The translations under genes and the position numbers were made by a program. A DNA stretch of 64,000 nt from Geothrix edaphica (lineage in GTDB: Bacteria; Acidobacteriota; Holophagae; Holophagales; Holophagaceae): positions 496,001 through 560,000 of the forward strand of contig NZ_BSDC01000001.1 of the NCBI RefSeq assembly GCF_030268045.1, in the 5' to 3' direction. The notes beneath the pieces were generated by a model that saw only the letters and a program-made list of their open reading frames with translations, made no database searches and had not been told where the DNA came from. Shown piece by piece: positions 45,712 to 54,197 of the stretch (position 1 is its first letter; each line of letters begins with the position of its first letter).

Positions 45712-46674
45712 TTATTTCAAGATGGCGGCCAGGCGGATCGTCAATTCGGGCTGATCCGGATCATCGGTGGTCAGGGACAGCACCTCGCTGTACCGGCCGG
45801 CCTTCAGGGCCGCGGGCAGCACCACGGACAGGTCCTGCGAGGCGGCCTTCTGGCCCAGCCCCTCCACCCGCACGCCCGCGAGAGAGCAGCGGCTCCCGGT
45901 GACGCGGAAGGCGCGGCCTTCCCCCTGCTTGAGGACGAGCTTCTGCCGCAGCTCGCGGCCGGGGGCATCCTGGAACACCAGCTCGGCGGGGGTGGCCTGG
46001 ACCGCGGGCTTCAGCTCCCACTGGATGTTCAGGGCCAGCTGGTTCATGCGGGGGTTCGTGAAGTGCACCGTGGCCTGCTCGACGCCGCGGAACCGGCCGG
46101 CGGGCACCTTCCGGCCGTCGAAGGCCACTTCCATGACCACGTCCTTGCCCTCCTGCCGGAAGGCGAAGGCGAGGAAGGGGGCGCCGGGGGCCTTCACGTC
46201 CACGATCTGGACCGGCTCGCCGTTGCCGCTGGCGTAACGGACACTGCTGCGCGTGGTGGCGGCCTTGGGGACGTGGTGGAAGTAGACGGATTCCACGGAG
46301 GGCATGATCTCCTGCACCACCTCCGCCTCGAGGGTCAGGCTGGTGGCCGGGGTCTTCGGGTCGTTGCAGACCACCTCGATGGACTTGCGCACGCCCCCCT
46401 TGAGGCCCCGGGGGTCGAAGGTGGCCTCGAGGTCCGTGCTCTCCCCGGGGGCGATGGACCACTTGCCGATCACCGTGGCCGTGCAGCCGCAGCTGGGCCG
46501 CACCTGGGTGATGCTGAGGACGGCGTTGCCCGTGTTGGTGACGCGGTACTTGGCGGCCACCTTCCGGTCCGGCGTGATGCGGCCGAAGTCGTAGTGGGTC
46601 TTGTCGAAGCTGATGACGGGGGCCTGGGCCATGAGGGTGGCGGCGGCGCAGGCGAAGAGGAGGCGGCGGAGCAT
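45712..46674 (-). CDS. Secreted DUF1573 protein
   Basis: 320 aa with signal peptide MLRRLLFACAAATLMAQA. DUF1573 occupies about residues 25-120: FGRITPDRKVAAKYRVTNTG, then the hallmark SCGCTATV and LKGGVRKSIEVVCND. DUF1573 is an Ig-like (ASPM/hydin-type) fold on the cell surface or in the periplasm, of unknown role. A second beta-rich region (about 125-320) ends in DPDQPELTIRLAAILK, a degenerate repeat of the first. 27 bp from the upstream heptosyltransferase, so co-transcription is likely. Confidence 0.85.
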   Translation of the reverse strand: MLRRLLFACAAATLMAQAPVISFDKTHYDFGRITPDRKVAAKYRVTNTGNAVLSITQVRPSCGCTATVIGKWSIAPGESTDLEATFDPRGLKGGVRKSIEVVCNDPKTPATSLTLEAEVVQEIMPSVESVYFHHVPKAATTRSSVRYASGNGEPVQIVDVKAPGAPFLAFAFRQEGKDVVMEVAFDGRKVPAGRFRGVEQATVHFTNPRMNQLALNIQWELKPAVQATPAELVFQDAPGRELRQKLVLKQGEGRAFRVTGSRCSLAGVRVEGLGQKAASQDLSVVLPAALKAGRYSEVLSLTTDDPDQPELTIRLAAILK

Positions 46675-46701
46675 GCGGGACCTCGGGGAAGACCTGTGAT
46701 T

Positions 46702-47667
46702 CTAGCCGGAGATGAGGCTCCGCAGCTCCGCCCACACCTGGTCGGGCCCGATCTCCGCCAGGCAGGGGTGCCCCGGCGTGAAGCAGTCCCGCTTGAAGCA
46801 GGGGGCGCAGGGGATGCCCTCCTTGCGCAAGCCGCGGCTCCTGGGGCCCCAGGGGGTGGACCCGCCCGGGTCCGTGGCGCCATAGAGGGCCAGCGCCGGC
46901 GCGCCGGTGGCGGCGGCCAGGTGGCTGAGGCCCGAGTCGTTGCCCAGGACCGCCGCCGCCCCGCGCATCCAGGCCGCAGCCTCCTTGAGGGTTGTCTTCC
47001 CGCAGAGGTCGATACCCTCGGTCCCCGCCACCACGGCGCAGGTGGGGGCCTCGTCCGGGGAGCCCAGCACGGCCACGGCGAAGCCCTCGGACCGGGCCTT
47101 CAGCAGCAGGGCCCGGTAGTGCGCCACGGGCCAGGCCTTGGAGGGCCAGGTGGAGCCGGGCATGAGGCAGAGGTAGCGCTCCGACGGCTTGTCGATGGCC
47201 ACCTGCGGATCGAAGTCCGCGTAGGGCATGGGGGGCAGGTCCGGCCAGCGCCGCTTCAGCACCGCGTGGTAGCGGAGCAGGAAGGGGCCCTCGGCCTCCC
47301 AGAAGGGGCCGCTGTGGGTGTTGAAGAGGCCGGCCAGGCTCTCGTCCACGCCGATGCGCTCGGGCACCCGGGCCAGCCAGGCGGCCAGCGCGGGCCGCAG
47401 GGACTTGGGGAAGTGGATGCTGCGCGCGGCCCGGTGCTGCCGCAGGATGCGCGCCAGCTCGAAGGGGCCGGGCTTGCCTTCGTCCGGCAGGGCCGCGTCG
47501 CAGAACCACGTGTCCGCCACCAGGCCCACGGTGGTCTTCGGACCCCAGACGACGAGGGGGCCCGCGTCGATCTCCCGCAGCAGGCGCAGCACGGGCAGCT
47601 GCATGGCGGCGTCCCCCACGAACCGCGGGAAGCGCACCCAGGTGGCATGGTCGGGGATCACAGCCAT
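46702..47667 (-). CDS. Glycosyltransferase family 9 (heptosyltransferase-like)
   Basis: 321 aa. GT9 pattern: N-terminal MAVIPDHATWVRFPRFVGDAAMQ, in which the usual GDxxLT reads GDAAMQ, then LCLMPGSTWPSKAWP for the donor site and LGNDSGLSHLAAATGAPALALYGATDP, the GT9 C-terminal signature. Such enzymes add L-glycero-D-manno-heptose to the LPS inner core. The tail has four cysteines (CAPCFKRDC, PC), common in WaaF. It overlaps the GT4 gene by ten bases. Confidence 0.9.
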   Translation of the reverse strand: MAVIPDHATWVRFPRFVGDAAMQLPVLRLLREIDAGPLVVWGPKTTVGLVADTWFCDAALPDEGKPGPFELARILRQHRAARSIHFPKSLRPALAAWLARVPERIGVDESLAGLFNTHSGPFWEAEGPFLLRYHAVLKRRWPDLPPMPYADFDPQVAIDKPSERYLCLMPGSTWPSKAWPVAHYRALLLKARSEGFAVAVLGSPDEAPTCAVVAGTEGIDLCGKTTLKEAAAWMRGAAAVLGNDSGLSHLAAATGAPALALYGATDPGGSTPWGPRSRGLRKEGIPCAPCFKRDCFTPGHPCLAEIGPDQVWAELRSLISG

Positions 47668-48761
47668 GGCGCCACCGCCTCGCGGAACCTCGCCGAGGCG
47701 TCGTAGTCCCGGGTGAGGGCCGTGCCGAAGGCGTGGGCCTTGGCCCGTTGGGCCTCCCAGGCCGCGGGGTCCGCCAGCAGGGGGGCGATCCGGGCGGCGG
47801 CCTGGCGCAGCAGGCCCTCGTCGATGGGGCGCCGGTCGTCGGGCTTCTGGATGAGGAAGCCGCCCTCCCCGTCCTTCAGCACGGACCCGATGCCCCCCAC
47901 CGTGGGCGCCAGCACGGGCACGCCGCGCTCCAGGGCCTCGATGAGGGCGAGGGGGAAGAAGCCCTCGTTGCGGCTGGTCATGACATAGAGGTCGAGGGCG
48001 GCGAAGGCGGGGCCCAGGTCGGGCAGGGGGCCGAGACGGCGGGTGCGCTCCTTCAGGGGGGAGGCCTCCAGGGCCGCCTGGAGGGTGGCGGCGGTGGCCG
48101 GTTCCTCCCGGCCCGCGAACAGCAGGGCGGCGCCGGGCAGGCTCTCGGCGAAGCGCAGCACGGAGACGGGATCCTTGCGGCCGTCGATCTGGCCCACGTA
48201 GCCCACGACGAGCCCTGCCTCGGGCAGGCCAAGGGCGAGGCGGGCCGCCCGGCGCTCCCCGGCGTCCACGGGCCGGGCCTCGGGGCGCGGGTACAGGGGG
48301 TGGATGATGCTGCAGGGAGCCTGGCTGAGGTGCTCCCGCACGGCGGCGGTGAAGTCGTAGGTGCAGAGCCAGCGGTCCACGAGGTCGCGCACGCCGCGGT
48401 ACTTCCGCAGGTGGCGCTCGTAGTGCTCGTGGAGGGTGAGCACCGTGGGGATCCGCACGCCGAAGCGCGCCAGCCAGGGCAGGGCCCGCTGCACGCCCTT
48501 GTGGTTGCAGAGGACCAGCAGATCGGGCCGCGTCTGGCGCAGCCAGCGGAAGGCGCCCACGGCCCCTGGGAGGTGCAGCACCTCGGCCACGTTCGGGTTG
48601 CGCTCGTGCAGCTCGGGCTCGATGTCGCGCTTGCCGGGTTCCTTCCGGAAGAGCACGGAAACCTTCACCGGCAGGCCCGCCAGTGCGGCCACCTGCTCCA
48701 GGAGCACCCGCTCGCCCCCCCCGAAGGACAGCTTCCGGTGCGCGAACACGACGTGCTTCAC
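47658..48761 (-). CDS. Glycosyltransferase family 4
   Basis: 367 aa, GT-B fold. N-terminal acceptor domain begins VVFAHRKLSFGGGERVL, the glycine loop of GT4 enzymes; the donor domain has VVGYVGQIDGRKDP and RNEGFFPLALIEALERGVPVLA, a near match to the EX7E nucleotide-sugar motif with one extra residue. Likely an LPS core sugar transferase by context with the heptosyltransferase and hldD. ATG at 48761 gives MKHVVFAHR. Its 5' side faces the second inverted-repeat element. Confidence 0.9.
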   Translation of the reverse strand: MKHVVFAHRKLSFGGGERVLLEQVAALAGLPVKVSVLFRKEPGKRDIEPELHERNPNVAEVLHLPGAVGAFRWLRQTRPDLLVLCNHKGVQRALPWLARFGVRIPTVLTLHEHYERHLRKYRGVRDLVDRWLCTYDFTAAVREHLSQAPCSIIHPLYPRPEARPVDAGERRAARLALGLPEAGLVVGYVGQIDGRKDPVSVLRFAESLPGAALLFAGREEPATAATLQAALEASPLKERTRRLGPLPDLGPAFAALDLYVMTSRNEGFFPLALIEALERGVPVLAPTVGGIGSVLKDGEGGFLIQKPDDRRPIDEGLLRQAAARIAPLLADPAAWEAQRAKAHAFGTALTRDYDASARFREAVAPWL

Positions 48762-48772
48762 GGGACTCCAGC

Positions 48773-49047
48773 TAGGGGTCTGTTTTCAAAATGGATGCGA
48801 GCCGCGACGGGTCCAGCCGCGTGATCCAGGAAGGCGGCGGCCGCAGGGCGATGCGGGACATCGTTCAAGGCCACCAACGCACCTGGGCGCGCGGCTGGGC
48901 CCGTCCCGAAGGGCAGGGGGCAGCGCCCGGCGCGATACTGCGTCAAGCTCCTCGCCAATAGTGCCGCTATTGCCATCGTCGCTTTCCTTGTCTCGCTTGG
49001 GCGGTGCCCCCTGCGCGGCCACACCCCATTTTGAAATCAGACCCCTA
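48773..49047. repeat. 275-bp element with 22-bp terminal inverted repeats (copy E2)
   Basis: The left end 48773-48794 and right end 49026-49047 are inverted repeats matching at 21 of 22 positions (outer part TAGGGGTCTG, inner part TTTCAAAATGG). The interior is homologous to the element at 2906-3175, yet the termini are different sequences. An internal hairpin pairs CAATAG (48956-48961) with CTATTG (48967-48972) at the same place as GCGTAG/CTACGC in the other copy. It occupies most of the 335-bp divergent region between a glycosyltransferase and the PilR-like gene; its right end is 50 bp before the latter's start. No coding content or target duplication seen. Confidence 0.8.
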
Positions 49048-49096
49048 AGGTTCAAGATAGGATAACTGACCTAACGCGTCACTTCTCCAGGTTGCC

Positions 49097-50551
49097 ATGT
49101 CCCTCGCCACGACCCAACGGATCCTGCTGGTGGAGGATGAACCCGGCCTCCGGGAGGTGCTGACGTTGGCCCTGGAGGGGGCCGGCTTCCGGTGCGAGGC
49201 CGCCGCGGGCATCGAGGAGGGCCAGCGGGCCCTCCGGGAGACCACGTTCGACGGGGTGCTCTCGGATCTGAAGCTGAAGGACGGCTCCGGCATCGAGCTG
49301 CTCACCTGGATGAAGGAGCAGGGCCTGGAGACGCCGGTGGTGATCATGACCGCCTACGCCACCACGGAGACCACGGTGCAGGCCCTGAACCAGGGTGCCG
49401 TGGACTTCATCACCAAGCCCTTCAAGCACGACGAGCTCATCGGTACGCTGAAGGGCCTGCTGGCCGCCACGGAGCCGGCGGCGCCGCCGCCCCAGGACCT
49501 GGGCGAGCTGGTGGGCGTGGGGCCCATCATGCGGAAGATCAATGCCCTCATCGGCAAGGTCTCCCGCGCCGACACCACCGTGCTGCTCACGGGGGAGAGC
49601 GGCACGGGCAAGGAGGTGGTGGCCCGGCTCATCCACCGCTACTCGGACCGGACCAAGGGCCCCTTCGTGGCCGTGAACTGCGGGGCGCTGCCGGAGGCCC
49701 TGCTGGAGAGCGAGCTGTTCGGCTTCGAGAAGGGCGCCTTCACGGGCGCCGGGGCCATGAAGCGCGGGCTCTTCGAGGAGGCCGGCGGCGGCATCCTGTT
49801 CCTGGATGAGATCGGCGAGATGCCCCTGTCCCTCCAGGTGAAGCTGCTGCGGGTGCTCCAGGAGCGCCGGCTGCGCCGCCTGGGCGCCACGGAGGAGCGG
49901 GCCGTGGACGTGCGCGTCATCGCCGCCACCAACCGGGACCTGCGGGCCCGGACCGAAGCCGGGGCCTTCCGGGAGGATCTCTTCTACCGGCTGAACATCC
50001 TCCAGATCGAGCTGCCGCCGCTGCGGGAGCGGCCCGAGGATCTGCCGGTGCTGGCCGAGCACTTCCTGCGGCGCTCCTGCCAGAAGCTGGGCAAGGCGCC
50101 CATGCAGCTCCACGCGGACACCATGGCCCAGCTGCTGGCCTACCGGTTCCCGGGCAACGTGCGGGAGCTGGAGAACCTCATGGAGCGCTGCGTGGCGCTC
50201 AACGCCGGCGGCCCCATCACCAAGGACCTGCTGCCGGAGGGCTTCGGCCAGGCTCCGGCCGGGGAGGGGGCCGGCCGTTCCGCCCCCCTGACCATCCCGC
50301 CCGACGGGTTCGACCTGGAGGCCTGGATCACGGCCCTGAAGGGCCACTTCCTCAAGCGGGCCCTGGAGGAAGTGGGGGGCGTCAAGACCAAGGCCGGCAA
50401 GCGGCTGGGCATGAGCTTCCGGGCCTACCGGTACTGGCTGGCGGAGCTGGGGGGCCTGGAGGCCCTGCCCCAGGACTTCCCGTGGCCCTCCGACTTCCCG
50501 GCCCCCGCCGTGGACGAAGGCGGCGGAACCGACACGCCCAAGGACGCATGA
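49097..50551 (+). CDS. Sigma-54-dependent response regulator (NtrC/PilR type)
   Basis: 484 aa. Receiver domain (1-120; phospho-Asp in [13 protein letters not shown], Lys in TKPF), AAA+ domain (about 135-375) with Walker A GESGTGKE, the sigma-54 contact loop GAFTGA and Walker [12 protein letters not shown], and a Fis-type helix-turn-helix near residues 415-455 ([26 protein letters not shown]). No histidine kinase gene is adjacent. The next gene is pilin-like and the window has a strong sigma-54 promoter at a pilin, so a PilR role is plausible but inferred. The Asp/Pro-rich tail after residue 460 is extra. Confidence 0.93.
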   Translation: MSLATTQRILLVEDEPGLREVLTLALEGAGFRCEAAAGIEEGQRALRETTFDGVLSDLKLKDGSGIELLTWMKEQGLETPVVIMTAYATTETTVQALNQGAVDFITKPFKHDELIGTLKGLLAATEPAAPPPQDLGELVGVGPIMRKINALIGKVSRADTTVLLTGESGTGKEVVARLIHRYSDRTKGPFVAVNCGALPEALLESELFGFEKGAFTGAGAMKRGLFEEAGGGILFLDEIGEMPLSLQVKLLRVLQERRLRRLGATEERAVDVRVIAATNRDLRARTEAGAFREDLFYRLNILQIELPPLRERPEDLPVLAEHFLRRSCQKLGKAPMQLHADTMAQLLAYRFPGNVRELENLMERCVALNAGGPITKDLLPEGFGQAPAGEGAGRSAPLTIPPDGFDLEAWITALKGHFLKRALEEVGGVKTKAGKRLGMSFRAYRYWLAELGGLEALPQDFPWPSDFPAPAVDEGGGTDTPKDA

Positions 50552-50639
50552 TGCTGATGAAACCTTGCATTTTCAGCCATTCCTGGCACACTGGAACGCT
50601 CGGATGCAACCCAGACGAGCCCTCTCACCGGACCCTCCC

Positions 50640-51140
50640 ATGACCCTGCCCATCGCCCGCCGCCGAGACCGCGGCTTCTCCCTGCTGGAGCTGCTGGTGG
50701 CGATGATGATCATCGCCGTCCTGGGCACCCTGGGCTTCTCGCAGTACAAGAAGCACTCCGCCGCGGCCCGCTACCTCAAGGCCCAGGACGACCTCAAGAT
50801 CGTGGCCGAGGGGCTGGACCAGTACTACCTGAAGCACGGCCGCTTCCCGGATTTCGGCAGCTACGACGCCATGATCGACGGCAACTCCACGCTGGTGAAG
50901 GAAAGCCTCATCAAGGTGGGGATGAGTGCCGTGGATCCCTTCGGCCAGCCCTACGAGGGCAAGTCCAGCCGCGCCACCTACGACCTGAAGTGCGCCGGCG
51001 ACCCGGGCAATCAGGAGGAAGCCGGGCCCATCACCCGCACCCCCGGCCAGGTCTCCGGTTCCTCTCCGGTCAGCTCGCCAGGCTCCACGGCGGCCCCCAA
51101 GGCCGATGCCCCGGGCGCCGATGCCGGAGCCAAGAAGTGA
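50640..51140 (+). CDS. Pilin/pseudopilin-like protein
   Basis: 166 aa. A nine-residue basic leader ends in Arg-Gly before FSLLELLVAMMIIAVLGTLGF, with Glu at +5, so prepilin peptidase should cut it. The body (QDDLKIVAEGLDQYYLKHGRFPDF) resembles GspG-type pseudopilins and short pilins. The tail after residue 130 is Ser/Pro/Ala/Gly-rich and probably disordered. ATG at 50640; the frame opens earlier at 50565. Its TGA overlaps the GTG start of the yceD gene, which ties a pilin-like gene to a ribosome/lipid operon. Confidence 0.85.
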   Translation: MTLPIARRRDRGFSLLELLVAMMIIAVLGTLGFSQYKKHSAAARYLKAQDDLKIVAEGLDQYYLKHGRFPDFGSYDAMIDGNSTLVKESLIKVGMSAVDPFGQPYEGKSSRATYDLKCAGDPGNQEEAGPITRTPGQVSGSSPVSSPGSTAAPKADAPGADAGAKK

Positions 51141-51670
51141 TCGATCTCCACAAGCTGCCCCTGGAGGGCCTCCGGCTGAACGGCACCACCGAGCAGGTGG
51201 CGCTGGAGGGCGGCGTCTCCCTGCGGGACCTGGCCTGGTCCGTGTTCGCGCTGGCCTCCGACGGGGATGTGTTCCTGGAGGTGAAGGGCCAGGCGGTGTG
51301 GCAGGGCGCCTGCAGCCGCTGCCTCGCGCCCCTGGACCGGCCCATCTCGGTGGAGAGCCAGTTCCTGGGCAGCAAGGATCCGGACCTGGTGGGCCGCGGT
51401 TCCCACACCCTGGGGACCCAGGATCTCGATGTGGTCTTCCTGCCCGAGGACACCCTGGACGAGACGGAGCTGGTGCGGGAGCAGTTCGAGCTCCAGGCCC
51501 CCATGCACCCCCTCTGTGTCGAGGACTGCAAGGGCCTCTGTCCCACCTGCGGCAAGAACTGGAACAAGGGCCCCTGCCAGTGCCCGACCGAATCCGTGCA
51601 GGCCCCCTCCGCCCTCAACCGGGCCCTGACCAAGGCCCTCGCGGGAATCAAGCTGGACCCGGAATCCTGA
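51137..51670 (+). CDS. yceD: YceD/DUF177 family protein
   Basis: 177 aa. DUF177 proteins are almost always encoded before rpmF and have been linked to 23S rRNA processing. Cysteines are arranged as CSRC in the middle and CKGLCPTCGKNWNKGPCQC near the end, a likely zinc site. GTG start at 51137 lies in GTGA with the previous stop; GGAG is eight bases upstream. rpmF follows after 44 bp. Confidence 0.92.
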   Translation: MIDLHKLPLEGLRLNGTTEQVALEGGVSLRDLAWSVFALASDGDVFLEVKGQAVWQGACSRCLAPLDRPISVESQFLGSKDPDLVGRGSHTLGTQDLDVVFLPEDTLDETELVREQFELQAPMHPLCVEDCKGLCPTCGKNWNKGPCQCPTESVQAPSALNRALTKALAGIKLDPES

Positions 51671-51714
51671 AACCTTTAACCTGAAACTTTGCGTTTTACC
51701 TCTAGGAGCAAGCC

Positions 51715-51900
51715 ATGCCGAATCCCAAGCGCCGCCATTCCAAGGCCCGCCGCGACCGCCGGCGCACCCACGACGCGCTGGAGGTCATGAGCGCCAGCAC
51801 CTGCCCCAACTGCCAGACCCCCAAGCTGCCCCACCGCGTGTGCCCCAGCTGCGGCTTCTATCGCGGCAAGCTGGCCGTCCGCGTCGCTGCGACCGCCTAA
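51715..51900 (+). CDS. rpmF: Ribosomal protein L32
   Basis: 61-aa large-subunit protein. The N-terminus MPNPKRRHSKARRDRRRTHD is standard; zinc-ribbon cysteines CPNC and CPSC are intact, so this is the zinc-binding form. Part of the common yceD-rpmF-plsX-fabD order. The stop is four bases before the plsX start. Confidence 0.97.
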   Translation: MPNPKRRHSKARRDRRRTHDALEVMSASTCPNCQTPKLPHRVCPSCGFYRGKLAVRVAATA

Positions 51901-51904
51901 GGCG

Positions 51905-52930
51905 GTGGACAGCCATCGCATCGCACTGGACGTCATGGGGGGCGACCACGCCCCCCATGCGACGCTGCTGGGTGCCCGGGAGGCCCTCCAGGCCTGGCCG
52001 GGGCTCTTCCTCTTCCTCGTCGGGGATGAGGCGGTGCTGCGTCCGCAGCTGGCCCGCCACGGCTTCACGCCGGAGCTGATGGCCCGCGCGGAGCTGGTCC
52101 ATGCCTCCCAGACCGTCGTCATGGAGGACAAGGCCACCAGCATCCTCAAGGAGAAGAAGGACAGCTCCATCCGCGTGGCCGCCCAGCTCGTGCGCGAGGG
52201 GCGGGCCCACGGCGTGGTGTCCATGGGCCACACCGGCGCCGCCATGGTGGCCTCCAGCCTCGTCATCGGCAAGCTTGACGGCGTGGACCGGCCGGCCCTG
52301 GCCAGCGTCCTGCCCAACATGAAGGGCGGGCCCACCGTGCTCCTCGATGTGGGCGCCAACGTGGACAGCCGCGCCGAGCACATCGCCCAGTTCGCGGTGA
52401 TGGGTTCAGTGTATGCCGAGGAGGTGCTCGGCCTCGAGCATCCGCGCGTGGGCATCCTCAGCGTGGGCGAAGAGGACGGCAAGGGCACGGACGTCACCAA
52501 GGACGCCTCGGCCATGCTCCGCGAGATGGAGATCCGCTTCGAGGGCAATGCCGAAGGCCGGGACATCTGGAACGGCAACTTCGACGTCATCGCCTGCGAC
52601 GGCTTCGTGGGCAACGTGGTGCTGAAGTCCAGCGAGGCGCTGGCCGAGGGCATCATCGGCGGCCTGCGGGACAGCTTCATGGAGTCGCCCATCACCAAGC
52701 TGGCCGGCCTCCTCGCGAAGCCCGCCATGAAGCGGTTCAAGAAAAAGCTCGACTACGCCGAGTACGGCGGCGCGCCGCTGCTGGGCGTGAAGGGTGTGAG
52801 CATCATCGGCCACGGCCGCAGCGACCACAAGGCCGTGCGCAACGCCATCCGCGCCGCCCTGCGGGCCGTGGAGCACCGCCTCCACGAGCGCATCCAGGAG
52901 CGCGTGGCCCTGCTGCTGCCCCAGGACTGA
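51905..52930 (+). CDS. plsX: Phosphate acyltransferase PlsX
   Basis: Converts acyl-ACP to acyl-phosphate for phospholipid synthesis. 341 aa. Signatures: IALDVMGGDHAP at the start, HTGAAMVASSLVIG, LDVGANVDS, and CDGFVGNVVLKSSEA. GTG start at 51905. It is followed by fabD after 169 bp; fabH, often between them, is absent here. Confidence 0.96.
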   Translation: MDSHRIALDVMGGDHAPHATLLGAREALQAWPGLFLFLVGDEAVLRPQLARHGFTPELMARAELVHASQTVVMEDKATSILKEKKDSSIRVAAQLVREGRAHGVVSMGHTGAAMVASSLVIGKLDGVDRPALASVLPNMKGGPTVLLDVGANVDSRAEHIAQFAVMGSVYAEEVLGLEHPRVGILSVGEEDGKGTDVTKDASAMLREMEIRFEGNAEGRDIWNGNFDVIACDGFVGNVVLKSSEALAEGIIGGLRDSFMESPITKLAGLLAKPAMKRFKKKLDYAEYGGAPLLGVKGVSIIGHGRSDHKAVRNAIRAALRAVEHRLHERIQERVALLLPQD

Positions 52931-52955
52931 GGCGGGTCGGTCTGACCTGGGAAAG

Positions 52956-53075
52956 ATGAAAAACCCTCGCGGAGTAAAGACGAGATGGCAGAGGGCGCAG
53001 AGGATCTCCATTGCCTTCTGTCTCAGCAGCCTCCGCTATCTCTGCGACCCTCTGCGTGTGTAGTGGTTTGAGGCA
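52956..53075. repeat. CCTCTGCG dyad element, free-standing copy
   Basis: GCAGAGGGCGCAGAG (52988-53002) pairs with CTCTGCGACCCTCTGC (53040-53055) except for one bulged base. The outer ends AAACC... and ...GTGGTTT also pair weakly. The right arm, GACCCTCTGCG ending in GTGGTTT, is repeated at 60369-60390 beside the GxxExxY gene. It fills the plsX-fabD gap and could act as a transcript hairpin between them. Confidence 0.75.
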
Positions 53076-53099
53076 GATACTGGCCGTTTGGAGGTTCTG

Positions 53100-54038
53100 A
53101 TGAGCAAGGTGGCTTGGCTGTTTCCGGGGCAGGGGTCGCAGGCGGTGGGCATGGGCGTGGCCCTGGCGGCGGCCGAGCCCGCGGCGCGGGCGGTGCTCCA
53201 GGATGCGGACGCGGCCCTGGGCTTCCCGCTCTCGCAGCTCATGGCCGAGGGGCCGGAGGACACGCTGAAGCTCACGGAGCACACCCAGCCGGCCATCCTC
53301 ACCCACAGCACCATGGTGGTGCGGGCCTGGGGCCACCGGCTGCCGAAGCCCGACTTCGCCGCCGGCCACTCCCTGGGCGAGTACAGCGCCCTGGTGGCGC
53401 TGGGCGCCCTGGGCTTCCAGGATGCCGTCCGCACCGTGCGCGAGCGCGGCCGGGCCATGCAGGAGGCCGTGCCCGTGGGCGTGGGGGCCATGGCGGCCAT
53501 CCTGGGCATGAGCCAGGCGGATGTGGAGGCCAGCTGCGCCGAGGCCGCTGCCGTCACCGGCAAGATCGTGGTTCCAGCCAACTTCAACGGCCCCGGCCAG
53601 ATCGTCATCGCCGGCCACGCCGAGGCCGTGGACGCAGCCCTGGAGGCCGCCAAGGCCCGGGGCGGGCGCAAGGCCATGAATCTGCCCGTGAGCGCCCCCT
53701 TCCACTCGCCGCTCATGGAGCCCGCCCAGGCCCGCATGGCGCCCATCCTGCAGGGGCTCGCCTTCAAGGCGCCCGTCTGCCCGCTGGTCAACAACGTGGA
53801 CGCAGCCGCGGTCTCAGCCCCAGAGGCGCTGCGGGACGGCCTGGTGCGCCAGATCCCCGGGGCCGTGCGCTGGCAGGCCACCCTGGACCTGCTGCTGGAC
53901 CAGGGCGTCACCGCCTTCTTCGAGCTGGGGCCGGGCAAGGTCCTGGCCGGCCTGGTGAAGCGGCAGGCCAAGGAGCGGGGCCTGGAGGTATCGGCCCTGA
54001 GTCTCGGCGCGCCCGAAGACCTCGCCCAGCTAGGCTGA
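53100..54038 (+). CDS. fabD: Malonyl-CoA:ACP transacylase FabD
   Basis: Loads malonyl groups on ACP for fatty-acid synthesis. 312 aa. Motifs in order: FPGQGSQAVGMG (oxyanion loop), the nucleophile elbow AGHSLGEYSALV, NFNGPGQIVIAG, and PVSAPFHSPLM with the catalytic His. ATG at 53100 with GGAGG five bases upstream. Final gene of the yceD-rpmF-plsX-fabD series. Confidence 0.96.
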   Translation: MSKVAWLFPGQGSQAVGMGVALAAAEPAARAVLQDADAALGFPLSQLMAEGPEDTLKLTEHTQPAILTHSTMVVRAWGHRLPKPDFAAGHSLGEYSALVALGALGFQDAVRTVRERGRAMQEAVPVGVGAMAAILGMSQADVEASCAEAAAVTGKIVVPANFNGPGQIVIAGHAEAVDAALEAAKARGGRKAMNLPVSAPFHSPLMEPAQARMAPILQGLAFKAPVCPLVNNVDAAAVSAPEALRDGLVRQIPGAVRWQATLDLLLDQGVTAFFELGPGKVLAGLVKRQAKERGLEVSALSLGAPEDLAQLG

Positions 54039-54197
54039 CACTGCAATGGCAGGGCCTTCCAGCCGGGAAGGTGTGATGAAAAGCAATGCCCCCCGGGGGT
54101 AGGGTGGTGAGGACGACACTGCGTCTTCCAGTGTGCGGCGCCGAGCGGCGGAACGCGGCTCGGAGGCCGCCTACATCACCCTCAGTCCGAGGTGCCC

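Noticed and set aside
50574-50596. Possible sigma-54 promoter before the pilin-like gene (TGGCAC ... AACGC)
   Set aside because: The -24 box is perfect but the GC of the -12 box is one base too far and the TT is absent, so spacing fails.
54039-54197. Riboswitch or tRNA in the leader of the 2-oxoacid oxidoreductase operon
   Set aside because: Only one GC-rich hairpin could be found; no cloverleaf and no known aptamer core.
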